DNA of 64,000 bases from Cricetomys ansorgei. Its lineage: Eukaryota; Chordata; Mammalia; Rodentia; Nesomyidae. The notes under the pieces were generated by a model. It worked only from the letters and a program-made list of their open reading frames with translations. It made no database searches and was not told the origin of the DNA. This document shows positions 22,605 through 34,049 of the stretch, in pieces (position 1 is the stretch's first letter; each line of letters starts with the position of its first letter). The stretch lies in the NCBI GenBank assembly GCA_026225945.1, contig JAMJFZ010000107.1, positions 45,870,501-45,934,500 of the forward strand, given 5' to 3'. A program made the position numbers and the translations under genes.

Positions 22605-22838
22605 AATTTCCTTTTTATGATGCTGTTAATGGAATACAAGACCTCACACAAGCTAGGGCAATACTCCAGTACTATACCAATAAGCTCTATCATGCACCCC
22701 ACACTTTGAGATAGATTTCATTACATATCTCTGGCTGTCCTGGAGCTTGTGTTGTCTCATTCTTGCTGCAATCCACCTTACTTACTATTGCTTTCTGAGT
22801 ACTGGAATTGCATGGGCTGTGGCTGGGTGTTTTTTACT
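22605..22838 (-). mobile_element. B4-like (ID-B1 composite) SINE, antisense
   Basis: The first half, 'GGAATACAAGACCTCACACA', 'AGCTAGGGCAATACTCCAGT' and 'CCAATAAGCTCTATCATGCA', is a diverged reverse complement of the ID tRNA-like part. The second half, 'TTGAGATAGATTTCATTACA', 'TCTCTGGCTGTCCTGGAGCT' and 'GAGTACTGGAATTGCATG', is the B1 part. Their order matches B4. Confidence 0.75.
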
Positions 22839-23322
22839 TTTTGAGATTTGCCTTTTATATCTCCTTCTCCTTTAGCTGTATCCTAACCTCCACCTAGCAT
22901 GCATAACTTCCACTATCTTTAACCACTATTTTCTTCCCTGCCACTCCAGCAATACTAACATTGTTCCTTGTTCGATTTAGAAAGGATCGAAACCCCTCTT
23001 TGTTTTCTAATAGAGTTCTCCTTTTCTTCAATCTATTTCCTAAATAAATCTTTATGATCTCAAATCTAATGACAACAGTTTTCTGATTAATTATTTCATT
23101 GCCTTTATATTTTCTTCAAATCACATTTATTCTCTATTAGATATTGTGTGAGATAAGAATCTTGCATGCCTCCTCCTTCAACTGCCAGCTGAAGGGGGCA
23201 AGAAGCATGGAGTTTCAAGTTGAAAATTTTTTTTATTTCCTGCAACTAGATAGTAATTGAAGAAAGTGATTAGGGAAATGCTGAGGTTCCTTTCAATATC
23301 ACTAACAGGCAGAAAAAGAATT

Positions 23323-23505
23323 CAGTAAACCATTCTCAACCTTCCTGATGCTGTGACCACTTAATACAGTTCCTCATGTTGTGGTGACCCCAAACCATAA
23401 AATTATTCTTGTTGTTACTTTATAACTATAATTTTGCTACTGAGTGGTGTCTCACTTCCTTAGTCCATTGGAAATATGTGTTTTCCCACAGTTTGAGAAA
23501 CGCTG
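23323..23505 (+). mobile_element. URR1-type hAT element, partial
   Basis: The left terminal region 'CCATTCTCAACCTTCCTGATG', 'CACTTAATACAGTTCCTCATG', 'TTGTGGTGACCCCAAACCAT' and 'TAACTATAATTTTGCTACTG' match the first half of URR1 closely. The second half is diverged and ends 'CAGTTTGAGAAACGCTG'. It is the same family as 16684-16909. Confidence 0.85.
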
Positions 23506-23624
23506 ATATAAAAAGTATAAGAACTAGTGACAGATCAAGTAGTGCTTTATTACACTGTCATTATAAGTAGTTTGGGTTGCACACAAGAATCACATCTGTG
23601 TATTCTGACATTTCATGCTGTTTT

Positions 23625-23800
23625 TAACACTTTGTGTTCATGGTTTTGCTCGTTTGTTGTTTCAATGCTCTCTCTGCTAGAATGATTTATTTATTCTTTC
23701 TGCCAAACATAGTGTCTTTTCATCCTTTAAGTGTGTCACTAAGAAATCTTTGATATTTCTGAGCTTGTTCTGAAGTCTGCATTTTTGTTTGCATCCTACT
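23625..23800 (-). mobile_element. L2 LINE fragment, antisense
   Basis: The order 'CAATGCTCTCTCTGCTAGAATG', 'TTCTTTCTGCCAAACATAGT', 'CATCCTTTAAGTGTGTCACT' and 'AAGAAATCTTTGATATTTCTGAG' parallels antisense L2 (CTCTGCCTGGAATG... GGCAAACTC... CATCCTTCAAG... GAAGCCTTCCCTGA). It is a mammal-wide fossil. Confidence 0.5.
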
Positions 23801-24667
23801 CTTCTATTACATGTGCCTTCATGCTATCAATATTAGATTTGGATTAGGTGTTTTGATTGGATTATTCCATAGAATGTGTGCCATCCATCTTTCTATTTTT
23901 CAGAGTTGAGAAATGGGTCTGAATGTCAGATGATCAGTGAATGAAATGAACGAAATGAGGCTTTGATGGAGACACAAAAGAAATCAGTAAAAATAGAGAA
24001 GTCGTCAAGATTATTTTCTGAGGTGGGTGAGGTGTTTCTTCTTGGAAAATTCATATCAAAATGGTGGCAGACTTCTGTGATAGCTCCCCGAGAATGTAGA
24101 GAGCACCAATTGCTGCTGAAATGGAGCATAAGCCTCAGTTGGGATCACATCCTCAGCATTCTTTGCATTGTCATCCCTTCATAAGTGAGACCCTGCACTG
24201 GTCAACCTGGTAGCTACAAAGAATGACTCTATGTGCCACAGAGCACACTTGTCCCCATACATTATCATTGGGGAATAATCTATTTCTGAGAAGATATATT
24301 TTGTTATTACATTGAAAGGAATATGAGACTAAAACAAACATCTTATTACCAACCAGGCCCATATTCCCTAAAAAAAATACATGTTTTTCTTCTAATGTTT
24401 CATGTGGGAGAAAATAGAATTGTGTTAAATGTTGTTTCAATATACACATAGAAAATGGGATAATATGGTTACAAGACAGATTGCATGGTTATTGCAATTC
24501 CTCATACAAAGGAAGACATGTTGACATTGGATGCATGTCTCCTGAGATACCTCTACCAAAACTAGTAGCTTCTGTTTTGTATTTCATTCTCATGACAGTT
24601 TCCAGTCTACAAGATGGAGTTCTGTTTTTGTTTTTTGTTTTTGATTTTTAATGACATTATGGTTACA
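23801..24667. other. Unassigned DNA
   Basis: Nothing recognised. Short open frames on both strands are under 95 codons. Confidence 0.55.
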
Positions 24668-25000
24668 CAGTCATGTCTTTGTGTCTGTGAGTTTTGTATT
24701 TGTGGTTCTGCACCTGTGGGTTCAACCAAACATGGATCAAAATAGCTTTTAAAATTGTATCTGTACTGAATATGTGACATTATTTTCTCTTATTTTCCCT
24801 TAAAGAGATTGCATACCAACTACATACATATCATATAAGCCATTCTGTGTTATACGCATTTTAGAGACAATTTAGAATAGATACTAGGATGTATATAGAT
24901 TACATGGAAATACTATGACATTTCATATGATGACTAGACCATCACAGATTTTGTTATTCATAGAGTTCCTGTGACCTATATTTGCAGATATTAAGAGGTG
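24668..25000 (-). mobile_element. MER2-like Tigger (Tc1/mariner) DNA transposon remnant
   Basis: In antisense order the blocks are 'GTGGTTCTGCACCTGTGGGT', 'TCAACCAAACATGGATCAAAA', 'TTGTATCTGTACTGAATATGT', 'TTATTTTCTCTTATTTTCCCT', 'TAGGATGTATATAGATTACATG', 'GAAATACTATGACATTTCAT' and 'GACCATCACAGATTTTGTTAT'. These match a MER2-type non-autonomous Tigger element along most of its length. Termini are decayed and no transposase is present. Confidence 0.75.
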
Positions 25001-25008
25001 GCTATTTA

Positions 25009-25009
25009 A

Positions 25010-25072
<63 letters not shown>
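25009..25072. repeat. Compound (AT)n(GT)n microsatellite
   Basis: About 9 AT units are followed by about 23 GT units without interruption. It sits at the end of the Tigger remnant. The tract is fully alternating purine-pyrimidine, so it is capable of Z-DNA formation and is slippage-prone. Confidence 0.97.
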
Positions 25073-25076
<4 letters not shown>

Positions 25077-26182
25077 GAGTGTGTATGAGTGTGCAAGTAC
25101 ATTTATCTAAGAGATTTTGTATTTTTTGTACTATGCTAGTAGTTGCTTACTTTTAATGTTATAAGACTAAAATTTTAGAACTTATTCCAAGGAAGAGTCT
25201 CAAGTTTATCACACAAGTCACTATAATGAAATGAAGAAGAAAATAAGACAATTAGGGACGAGCTGTAATAAACATTATGCAGCCACTCCAAGAGAAATGA
25301 AATGAGGCATGGTAGAACTAACAGTGCCTAGCTAGTGTTTCATGTTATAGTAAACACATTCAATTAAATGGCTCAACTAGCATAAAAATGATACCAAAGC
25401 CAAGTAACAAAATGTAAGAGCTGTATTCATTAGAGTCAGTTAAGTTCTTAGGAGCTCATCCCAAAAGCCATTGTGTCACCAACTCAATCCTACAAGGACA
25501 TTATCAGTGTACCATGTTCACGCACTGCATCTGCATCTTCTTTCTGAATGGGTTACAGAAACAGGATTTAGCAGCATTAAATAATAATAATAAGCACTCA
25601 CTGAGAGAAAACAGCTGCATTCATCTATACATATATATACATCTATACATATATACTACAGGTATATACATCTATACATTTGTAACACACTTAGTGTAAA
25701 ACCAGACATTACACAGGACCAGAACACTGTTCATTCCTTTAGAGTTTAAATGGCAGTATCTTTATCTGGACAGGCAAAATGTGGGTATAATTTGTTAAAT
25801 GAATACAAGTGTTCCGTGGGGGCTTGACTCTATGGAAAGATTCAAAAACACCTATATGTAAACTCACCCATTTCAATGTCCTTTTGAAAGAAAGCACCTA
25901 TAAAATATACCATCCTAGAGAAAATCCCAAGGGGAACACACTTGTGCTTGCAATTTATATGTGTACACACATGTCTATGCATCATATTTATGCATATTTA
26001 CATATTTATTTTACTGAGTGGGAATCCTTTTCTCCTTCTAAAATCAGACCTGTTGTAGAACCAAAGTGTACATTTGCAAACAGAGATTAAATACTCTAAA
26101 TAACAAGTCTTTGGTGTATATGCATGTGCGTGATATGGGCACATGTATGTATGGGCTTCAGCTATTCTCACTTTCTAACTTA
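25073..26182. other. Unassigned AT-rich DNA
   Basis: A TATA/CATA-rich patch lies at about 25621-25680. No gene recognised. Confidence 0.55.
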
Positions 26183-26421
26183 TTCTTTTGAGATAGAGTC
26201 TCACTGACTCTATCTCAGTAATAATACTGTTGGATGGCCAGCATAGCCAAAACTGAACAACAACAACAGTACTACTGATTCTCTTGTCTCTGCTGCTTCT
26301 CATAAATAGGGTTATAGGCATGAGAAGGAACATGCTTAGCTTGATACCTGTTTACCAGTATTTGAACTCAAGTCTGCATGCTTACTTAGTAACTGCTCTT
26401 ACCCCTAAGCCATCTCTTCAT
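26183..26421 (-). mobile_element. B3 SINE, antisense
   Basis: Blocks are 'TTTTGAGATAGAGTCTCACT', 'GGATGGCCAGCATAGCCAAA', 'GGGTTATAGGCATGAGAAGG', 'TTTACCAGTATTTGAACTCA', 'AGTCTGCATGCTTACTTAGT' and 'CTGCTCTTACCCCTAAGCCATC'. The last is the reverse-complement tRNA-derived head. An internal CAA-rich insertion is present. Confidence 0.8.
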
Positions 26422-29350
26422 CATCAAGACTATTTTTTAAGGAAAACAAAAGGTTTAAATGAGAAAATGATCCATTCTTGTGGATTTTGGGTTATTTATT
26501 GAGTTTTAATTTGTAGCTTACTTAAATTTTCAGCAAACTAGAAAAGTAGGTAAATCACACTCTGGATTTGTGCTTAGTTCACAAATAGTGTTTGGGATGC
26601 TTTTGAAGAAATGATGACAAGCAGCTTATCTTGATATAAAATAAATATTCAGTCCTATTCGGGCCATGTATATTACAGCACAAGTATCTGAAGGTTTTGT
26701 GGCATGTGCTTAAGGGGTTTTTCCAACTACCACAGCCAGGCCAGATGCTTCAGTATTTTGGTCTGTTCTATAATTCAGAAAGGAAAAATTTACTATGTAG
26801 AAGTGCTGTCATCCGTGTTCTGATGGAGTCATATAGCTCTGCATTATGAGTAGCTCAGGTCCAGTGGACTTCTGCCCATAACCCATTATCTTCAACTCTA
26901 ACACACTCATTCCAAGAGTGACTACAGGAATAGCTACTTGGTTTACCTGAATTTTATGCTAATTACTTCTTATCTTTGTATGACTAGTCAGATAAAATTG
27001 TATCATGTAATTATCAAGCTTATAAAAGAGAGAATAAGTGAGAAACCATTATATAATTACAAAGTTTTAGTCTAGTTTCAGAGCTTACTATACAATACTG
27101 ATCACATTAACTTAAAAATGGTGTTATGTATATAAAGATACTTAGGCATAATAAAGCTTAGATTTTTTTCATCATGAACATTTGTAATACAAATAACCTT
27201 TTCAACAAACATGTACACAGGGGATATTTTGAAACTCATAACACTTGTCAAGAGGAAATTAATTTCCACTCAAACTAAGCTAATGTGAATGCCAAAAATG
27301 CCCTTTGGAAATTTAATCACAAAATAAAAGATCATGCCCAAGGAGTAAATTTGCATAAATAAAAACAATCTATTTCATGGCCTGCCTGTTTTTTTTATGC
27401 AACATAGTTTAGTAAACAACTTATATGTGTGAACTTGAATACATCATTTGTCATTTAATTCTGATGTCATGTGATTGATTTTGCGGTTCTAGTAAGGCAT
27501 GTATTCTAAGTATTCTGAAAATATTGAAGCAATTATTATTATCTAAATATCTAAATATAATCTAATATAATCTAAATATTATTAGAAAAGTTTACACCCT
27601 GTACATATGTATCATACAATGTAAATATATAAAATTAGTTGCATGCTTAATTATCTAATGATTTACATGTTAAATATTTGCATGTTCTTATGAAAAATTT
27701 ACTTACTAGAACTCATGTTTTTCTTATTTTTAATGTAGTCTCAAACCGAAGGAACCCAGTACCACGGTATCTTTCCACCCAATAGTGAAAACAAGTGAGA
27801 GAATTAATTCAATGTTTTCAAAATGATTGCTGAAAAAAATTGAAAAGCAATGATATGTACTTTAGAGCAAGTAAAGTAAACTAAGATACATGACTCAAGC
27901 CTCCAGATGTTTATATGAACATAACCATCTGTACTTGGAAACCAAGTGAGTGAATTCCAATAAGTATGCTTTTTTTAGAATTCTAGAAAGCCATGATGAA
28001 GAGTGGGTTTGCTCATGTACATGTTTATCTTTGGACATAGAGCAACCAAATAACTGGGCAAAACCAAATTTTAGGTTATTCTCAGTCAGTATTTGTTATG
28101 CTGTGAAATAGACACTGTCTGATTATATAACCAGAAGCACAGTCCCATTTTGTTTCTCTTATCAAAACATTTCACAGAACATCATCACAAGAACAATTTT
28201 GTGGCAAGCAAAATTGCTATACTGTATATTACCAGAGGGACTCCGGAATGAATTGTAGGCTTGGCCCAAATTCAGAAGATTCAGAAAGGAATTGAAAATC
28301 AAATTTTAAGCATGAAATGCTGTAAAGCATGTTAGAGAATAAAACTAGACTAAAAATACATAAAATTAAAAATTAAATCCCAAGTTTCCTAGGCATCGGA
28401 TACTCCTGATTCTCATTTGGTAGAATGATAGACAAATTTGTGTGGTCAATTGAGAAGGTAATGCAAGCTCTGAGTACAAGCAACATTAGTTATCATTTCA
28501 TGTCTAATTCCTTTCCTGTCCTATTTTTAAATTATCACCAAGTTTAGTGACTGGCTGTGAATGAAGATATGACTCAGATATCACTTCATCTAAAGAGTCT
28601 AGCTTGTTATTTCCTAGCAAAATCATTTGTCTGGTTCACCTGCTTTAATGTCTTGATCATGTGTCTGTCTCTCTGTGATTTCCTGGATGCCAAAGATTGC
28701 TTCTAACAGAATTTCAATATAAATACCAAATATGGCATAAAAGCACTTATAAGCTTGTAAAGAAATGGCAAGAGAATTAGTAAATGAATCAATGATAAAT
28801 GCATAGTAGCACACAGTAGGTGACCATGTCATCAGACTACTGTAAGTTAAGCACTGTTGTTTTAATCATTTATTAAATAAATATTTATAGAGTCATTAGG
28901 ATAAATAAGAAAATCATAGCCACAAATCAGCTATTCATTTAAGAAACAGCCATGAGAGTCAATACGGAAGATAAGGAAGGAAGACCAGATCATGCACAGA
29001 ACTTGGGATGAAGCTCAGCAGCTGGGAAGAATCTGAAATTTTTATGAGCTCAGGAACAATTGGCTTTGGTGACCCACTCTGCTTGTCCTCTCTGGTTGCC
29101 AGTTTTCTCATTTGCCATATAATGTGATTGCTTTACTGACCATTCAATTCGGTATATATCTAGCACTTTATATCTGTCACTTACGCTAAGCTATGGTCTT
29201 TACAGATCTTCTTTGCACATTGCATTGAGGCAGAGAATTGTAAAATATAGTGACATGGAATGTTGCGCAGTTGAAGTAATACAGAAACAATACAAAGTCA
29301 AGTGGTAGTACTGATGATGGGTAGGAGCAGTGAGCTGTCAAGGGTAGTGT
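26422..29350. other. Unassigned AT-rich DNA
   Basis: Almost 3 kb without a recognised repeat. There is a TCTAAATA-type imperfect tandem at 27541-27585. A weak MIR-like trace ('GCCAGTTTTCTCATTTGCCATATAATG') lies near 29098-29126, not strong enough to call. Confidence 0.5.
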
Positions 29351-29410
29351 TTTGTTTTATTTATTTATTTGTTTGTTTGTTTATTTATTTATTTATTTAT
29401 TTATTTATGT
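29351..29410. repeat. (TTTA)n/(TTTG)n microsatellite
   Basis: TTTA, then TTTG, then TTTA tetranucleotides form an uninterrupted patterned tract. Confidence 0.95.
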
Positions 29411-29955
29411 TTTTTGTGATACCAAACTCAGTTTTTAAGAATGAAATATGCAGGGTAACTTCAGTGGACACAATGGGGTCAGTCATTCCAACTGTCAGAA
29501 GCAGCATGCACCAAGAATAGAACTTCCAATAAAGGAATGTAAAGGAAATTGAAGGTAACTTCAGTTTTGTTGTGGAATTAATTTGTGTGGTAAGTTGGAG
29601 ATTGGAGTTGAAGGTAGGCGTCAAATGTTAAGGACCTTTGCATTCTGTGCCTAAGGCTGCAGGCTGTGTGTGTAGTGAGTGGAGAACTAATAAAGAGCTT
29701 GGTCAGAGGAGCAGAATGGGAGATGTTTAGAAATCATTGTTTTTGTGTTAGATATAAAGAAATAAGCCTCACATGGTGAATCATTTTAGACAAAGAGATT
29801 ATACGATTCCAGCAAAGGTGAATAGTATGTGAGCTGGACAGTATGTGTGATATGCAAAAGATCGTGTGGTGAGCAATATTTAAGAGAAAGAACTGGTCAA
29901 TAGACATTAGTAGTTGATAAGACTTGGAAATCTTGAAAGACAGACAGAATGGAGG
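29411..29955. other. Unassigned DNA
   Basis: Nothing recognised. Confidence 0.55.
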
Positions 29956-30178
29956 TTTTTTTTTTTTTGGTTTTGTAATGGAAAATAGCTTTATTGACTA
30001 ACGTGGTTACACAAAAGCATAAATGTGTTTATGAAGGAAAGATGATGCATTGGTTCTAGACATATTAAATTTCACGTATTATTGGGCCACCACAAGGGAG
30101 TAGTCTATGGCATTTTGAATAACATCCATAAGCATTATAGCTTTGCCTCAGAATTCTCATGTGATGTTACTCTTGGTA
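29956..30178 (-). pseudogene. Retrocopy (processed pseudogene) 3' end, parent unknown
   Basis: Read on the minus strand, the segment ends with an AATAAA poly(A) signal (29990-29995), then about 21 nt, then an A13 tail (plus-strand T-run 29956-29968). That spacing is the signature of a reverse-transcribed polyadenylated mRNA. One minus-strand frame upstream stays open for roughly 20 codons and ends in a stop, but I do not recognise the product, and it may all be 3'UTR. The 5' limit is set where a different repeat begins. No target-site duplication was found. Confidence 0.6.
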
Positions 30179-30535
30179 GTTAGTACTGATTGTCAATTTG
30201 ACTGGATTGACAGTCACCCAGGAGACTAATGAATCTGCCTGCCTGAATCTGTGAGGACATACCTATGTAGGATTAAGTGAATAGGGAAGGGCTAGCCTGA
30301 ATACAGGCAGCAGCATCCAAAACCTGGGGCCCAATGGAATTACAGAAACTAAGATGACTTGGAGCAAGGATTTTCTTTTTTCCTAGCTCCATAAAATGAG
30401 CAGCTTTGCTCTGCCAGGTTTCTCTTCCATGGTGCTTTAGCTCATTGCAGACTTAGAAACAATAGAGCCAGCCAACCCATGCACTACAAACTCTAAAGCC
30501 AAGTGCCAAGAGAAATCTATCCTCTCTTAAGTCAC
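30179..30535 (+). mobile_element. Rodent dispersed repeat (unnamed, GTCAATTTGAC type)
   Basis: It begins 'ACTGATTGTCAATTTGACTG', then 'AGTCACCCAGGAGACTAATG', 'CTGTGAGGACATACCTATGT', 'CTAGCTCCATAAAATGAGCA' and ends 'AGAGAAATCTATCCTCTCTTAAG'. The general plan is like 20208 and 60090, but it is a different subfamily. No name is claimed. Confidence 0.55.
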
Positions 30536-32536
30536 AGTGATGGAGTTGCTGATGAGCACACTGTCATTTGCTCCTTATTTCCCGCTATGCCTCATCTTAC
30601 TCTGGCCACACTATTATGTCTGTATTCTTAGAATCTTGGTAAGAGTCTTGTCTGTCCCTGCAATTTTGCACTTACTGTTTGCTGCATTTGAAGTATTTCT
30701 TTACAAACACTTGTACAGATGGCTTTTTACTAGACCTCAGGTTATTGCAAATAAAAATATAATTCTCAGAGTCACCTTCAAAGATCTAATGTCATTCATT
30801 ACCACAGCTGTCTTTCCCTTCCCGAGATTTATTTACTGAAAATCTTATGAAACAACTTAATATCTTCCTGGTCATTTAAAAATTTATTTTGTTTAAAATT
30901 GCAGGACAATTTCTGTGAAAACAGGGACTTTCCTTGTTCACTGTTCTGAGTTCCTCATCTCAAAAGTAATTGCTATCTGTTAACTACCCTGTTGCATGAG
31001 TTAACGGCGCATATATAACTATAGGGATAGGTTAAGCTGACACTTAGGTGGAGTAGGTGGTAGTGGTTTACTGAGAAACAAGTGGAGCTGAGGGTTCAGA
31101 GAGTTGCAATTATCAAATGCCTTCATGGATACTAGAAGCTGAGGGAACATTTATACAATCAATATTTCTATAAACTATTCTATAAGGTTAAACACAGTGA
31201 TTGAGAGCACCTTTCTTTGCTTTCTGACTTCCCCTCCTCCACCAGCCTCTTTTCAGCTGATATTTGAAAGGAGTGGATTTAGGATCTGGATAATGATCCA
31301 TTGAGTTAGGATCATTTAGGATTTGGGTTTAATAGGATTTGTGTATGCAGCTTATAAAATACACATCATTAAAGCAAATTGATGTATAAAAAGAAAATAC
31401 ATTTGAAATGAGAAATGAAATGAGTCAAAATTTCAAAATTTAAAAAGCTACTCTGTAATTAAACATCATAAAGCCTGAAGGACAATGGTTTTGATATTTG
31501 TGCCCAGTACATCTGTATAATAGACCAATTCCTATGGGAGTTTGGAAGTGTGCTCTCTAATCTCAGCTGAAACAGCAATGTTTTTGTAGTAGCTGCCATG
31601 CAAACATAGGATAATTCTATTCTTCTGTGAGCATAGTTGACTTTTATAAAAATCACTGGTTGTGCTTAAGAAATAATTTTAGCATTTTAATTTGTTAATG
31701 TGTGTACACACACATGTATGTATATATATATATAATGTATATTAAGAATTATTTTCAGGCTTGAGGAATTCTCTCTTTTGTTTCATATATAAATTGTTAC
31801 TGACATTCTCACTGTTTTTGGTACTGTATTTGTTTGGTTTGTACCCTACAAAAGGCTGAATAATAAGAAATTTTATTTTCTGTAATTGCCACCCAAAAAT
31901 GATTGGCCTGGTCGCCATTTCATGTGACTCTTTATATGTGGTGTTCCTGAAAATGCAGACTTTTTATTTTATTAGAGCCAAAGTTTGTAGTTATGTTTTA
32001 TTCAGTCAATATCAGAAAAAATTTGAATCGTATTCATATCAAAATGTATTTGTCCTCTATTCTTCACATGATTTTAGTGGTGGATCCCACGAAGTATAGT
32101 GATACTCCAACTCAATCTGTGTCCTTACCCTATCGCAAGAGATAAGCCAGGGTTAGCCCTACTCCAGGGCAGCTGGCAATGGGTTAACTATGGGGCTGCT
32201 TAGACACACGCTGTCATGGAGAGCTTAACAGTGAAAAGAAGAACAAAGAACAATTCTCCCATAGGGTGTTTAAGGCTCTAGTAGAGGAATTCAAGGATAA
32301 GAAATTAAAGAAAAATAATTCTAACCTGCAAAAACAAATGTAAAAGAAAAGTAATGAAAATATCCTTACCTATCTATACATTGATGTTAAAAAATAATGT
32401 TTAACCAACACTAATATCACACGTTATTAGCAACTGAAGCTTAGAATAATAAAATTAATACTACATATTAGATTTTAAACGTTTGATGTTTTGAAAATTA
32501 AATATTGAAATGCACTAGTACATGAGTTTTCTGAGG
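30536..32536. other. Unassigned AT-rich DNA
   Basis: A short TG/TA tract lies at about 31698-31735. An open frame of 100 codons (30537-30839, plus) has no recognisable domain. No repeat family recognised. Confidence 0.5.
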
Positions 32537-32645
32537 TTAGTGTAATCAGGTACTATAAAACGAATAGTTTAAACAATATACATTTATTGCCTCATGTTTC
32601 TGGAGGCTAAGAGTTCAAGATAAAAGTCTTCACAGGTTTGGTTCA
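32537..32645 (-). mobile_element. Ancient mammalian repeat fragment (LTR-like), antisense
   Basis: The order 'AGTGTAATCAGGTACTATAAAACG', 'AACAATATACATTTATTGCCTC', 'ATGTTTCTGGAGGCTAAGAGTTC' follows the widespread mammalian 'CAGAAATTTATT... CAGTTCTGGAGGCTAGAAGTC' repeat. It is cut off by an L1 tail starting near 32650. Confidence 0.5.
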
Positions 32646-32649
32646 TTTT

Positions 32650-33497
32650 AAAATTTTTAAAATATGTTTTTAATCAAAATCGAATTGCACCACTTTTCTT
32701 CCCTCTTTCCCCCCTTTAGCTCCTCCCATCTACTATTCCTTAAACCCCTACCATGACCCCACACTCTCAAGTTGATACCCTCTTTTTCTTTCATTAATTT
32801 GTTACATACATATATACAGATATGTGTGCACAAATTTATATGAATACAACCTACCGAATCCATTTTTCTTGTTTGTGTGCATACGGTTTTTGGGCTGACC
32901 ACTCTGTATCAGACCACCAATTAGGGGGCTAATTGGTGGGAGAGGCTCATTCTCCCTCTTCAGCTGTCATTGTCTGCCTATAGGTCTTCTAGAGATGATA
33001 ACCTGTGCTATTTTCCCTTTCCATGTTAATACATCCACTGATATTGCCATTGTTATATCTTGTTTATTCAGCCATTTCCAGGAGAGACGATTCCACAGCA
33101 GACTTCCTGATTTTCTGGCTCGTACAGTCTTTCCATCCCCTCTTTTGTGATGCTCCTTCAGCCATGGATGTGGGAGCTGTGAGGCTCTCTTTCAGGCTGG
33201 AAGGATAAAGTTTGTTCTGGGCCTTTCTATACGGCTTGTCTTCTTCATACTTCACACTTTGTTCTCTCTACTGACTCAACGTTCAGATTTCTCCACCTTG
33301 TAAATACACCAGTTCTGAAACTTTTCAGATCCACAGTTATGGATAAAGTGTTTTTTTTTTTCATTATTTTATGGTTTTAAAAATATGTATCCTGGATATT
33401 AGTCCTCTATCAGATGTATCACTGGCAAAACTTCTCATTACTCTGTGGGCTTTATTTCTACTCAGTTGATTTTTAACTTTGCTATAGCAAAGATTTT
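32650..33497 (-). mobile_element. L1 3'UTR plus distal ORF2 piece, antisense
   Basis: From 32650 the plus strand gives the reverse-complement L1 tail: pyrimidine-rich 'CTTCCCTCTTTCCCCCCTTT', 'TTTTTGGGCTGACCACTCTG', 'GAGAGGCTCATTCTCCCTCT' and 'TGTCTGCCTATAGGTCTTCT'. At 33345-33497, 'TCCTGGATATTAGTCCTCTA', 'TCAGATGTATCACTGGCAAAA' and 'ACTCTGTGGGCTTTATTTCTAC' correspond to antisense distal ORF2. The ORF is broken by many changes. Order and strand suit a single old element continuing at 34050. Confidence 0.75.
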
Positions 33498-33504
33498 TTT
33501 TAAC

Positions 33505-34045
33505 GTTTCAAAAAAACTGAGATTATAATAAAATCACATTTTTCTCCCTTGTCCTTCCTCTCTGTAAACTCTCCTATACACTCCTTCCCACTCTCCTTCA
33601 AATTTGTGGTCTTTCCTTTCACTAATGTTTTTGCATGCATGTATACATATACACACAGACAGTCCCCCATACTCCTAAATACAACCTGTTCAATCTATAC
33701 AATGTTATTAGTATGTATCTTTTCAGGGGCTGACTGCTTCCCACTGGACAACCATTGAGTGTGCTCTTCTCTAGGGAAAGCTAACTCTTCTACTCTCAGC
33801 TTTTCTCAGTTGTCTATAGTCTCTTGTGTGAAATAGAGGTCTTGTGGGTGTTTCCCTACTCAGTTTGGCATGCTCACTGGTGTCATCCTTGTTCAACTCA
33901 AGTTTGTATAGCCGTGTTTGGGAGACTCCGTGGATCTTCCTTCTGATGTTACGAGGAGACACCATCTCTCAGCACACTTCCAGATTCTCTGGCTCTGACA
34001 GTCTTTCTGCTCCTTCCTCAATGTTTCCTGAGACTTAGGTGTGGT
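33505..34045 (-). mobile_element. L1 3'UTR tail, antisense, probably nested in an older L1
   Basis: It opens with 'ACTGAGATTATAATAAAATC' (reverse-complement 3' terminus), then 'CTCTCCTATACACTCCTTCC', 'CTTTTCAGGGGCTGACTGCTTC', 'GTGTGCTCTTCTCTAGGGAAAG', 'CAGTTTGGCATGCTCACTGG' and 'TTCTCTGGCTCTGACAGTCT', and it closes near 'AATGTTTCCTGAGACTTAGG'. ORF2 pieces of another L1 lie on both sides in the same orientation. Confidence 0.8.
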
Positions 34046-34049
34046 AGCA

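Noticed and set aside
29080..29240. Possible MIR near 'GTTTTCTCATTTGCCATATAATG'
   Set aside because: Only one block resembles MIR; the core and flanking blocks are missing.
30537..30839. 100-codon hydrophobic open frame resembling a membrane protein
   Set aside because: T-rich DNA yields Leu/Phe/Val runs by composition. There is no start context or homologous family.
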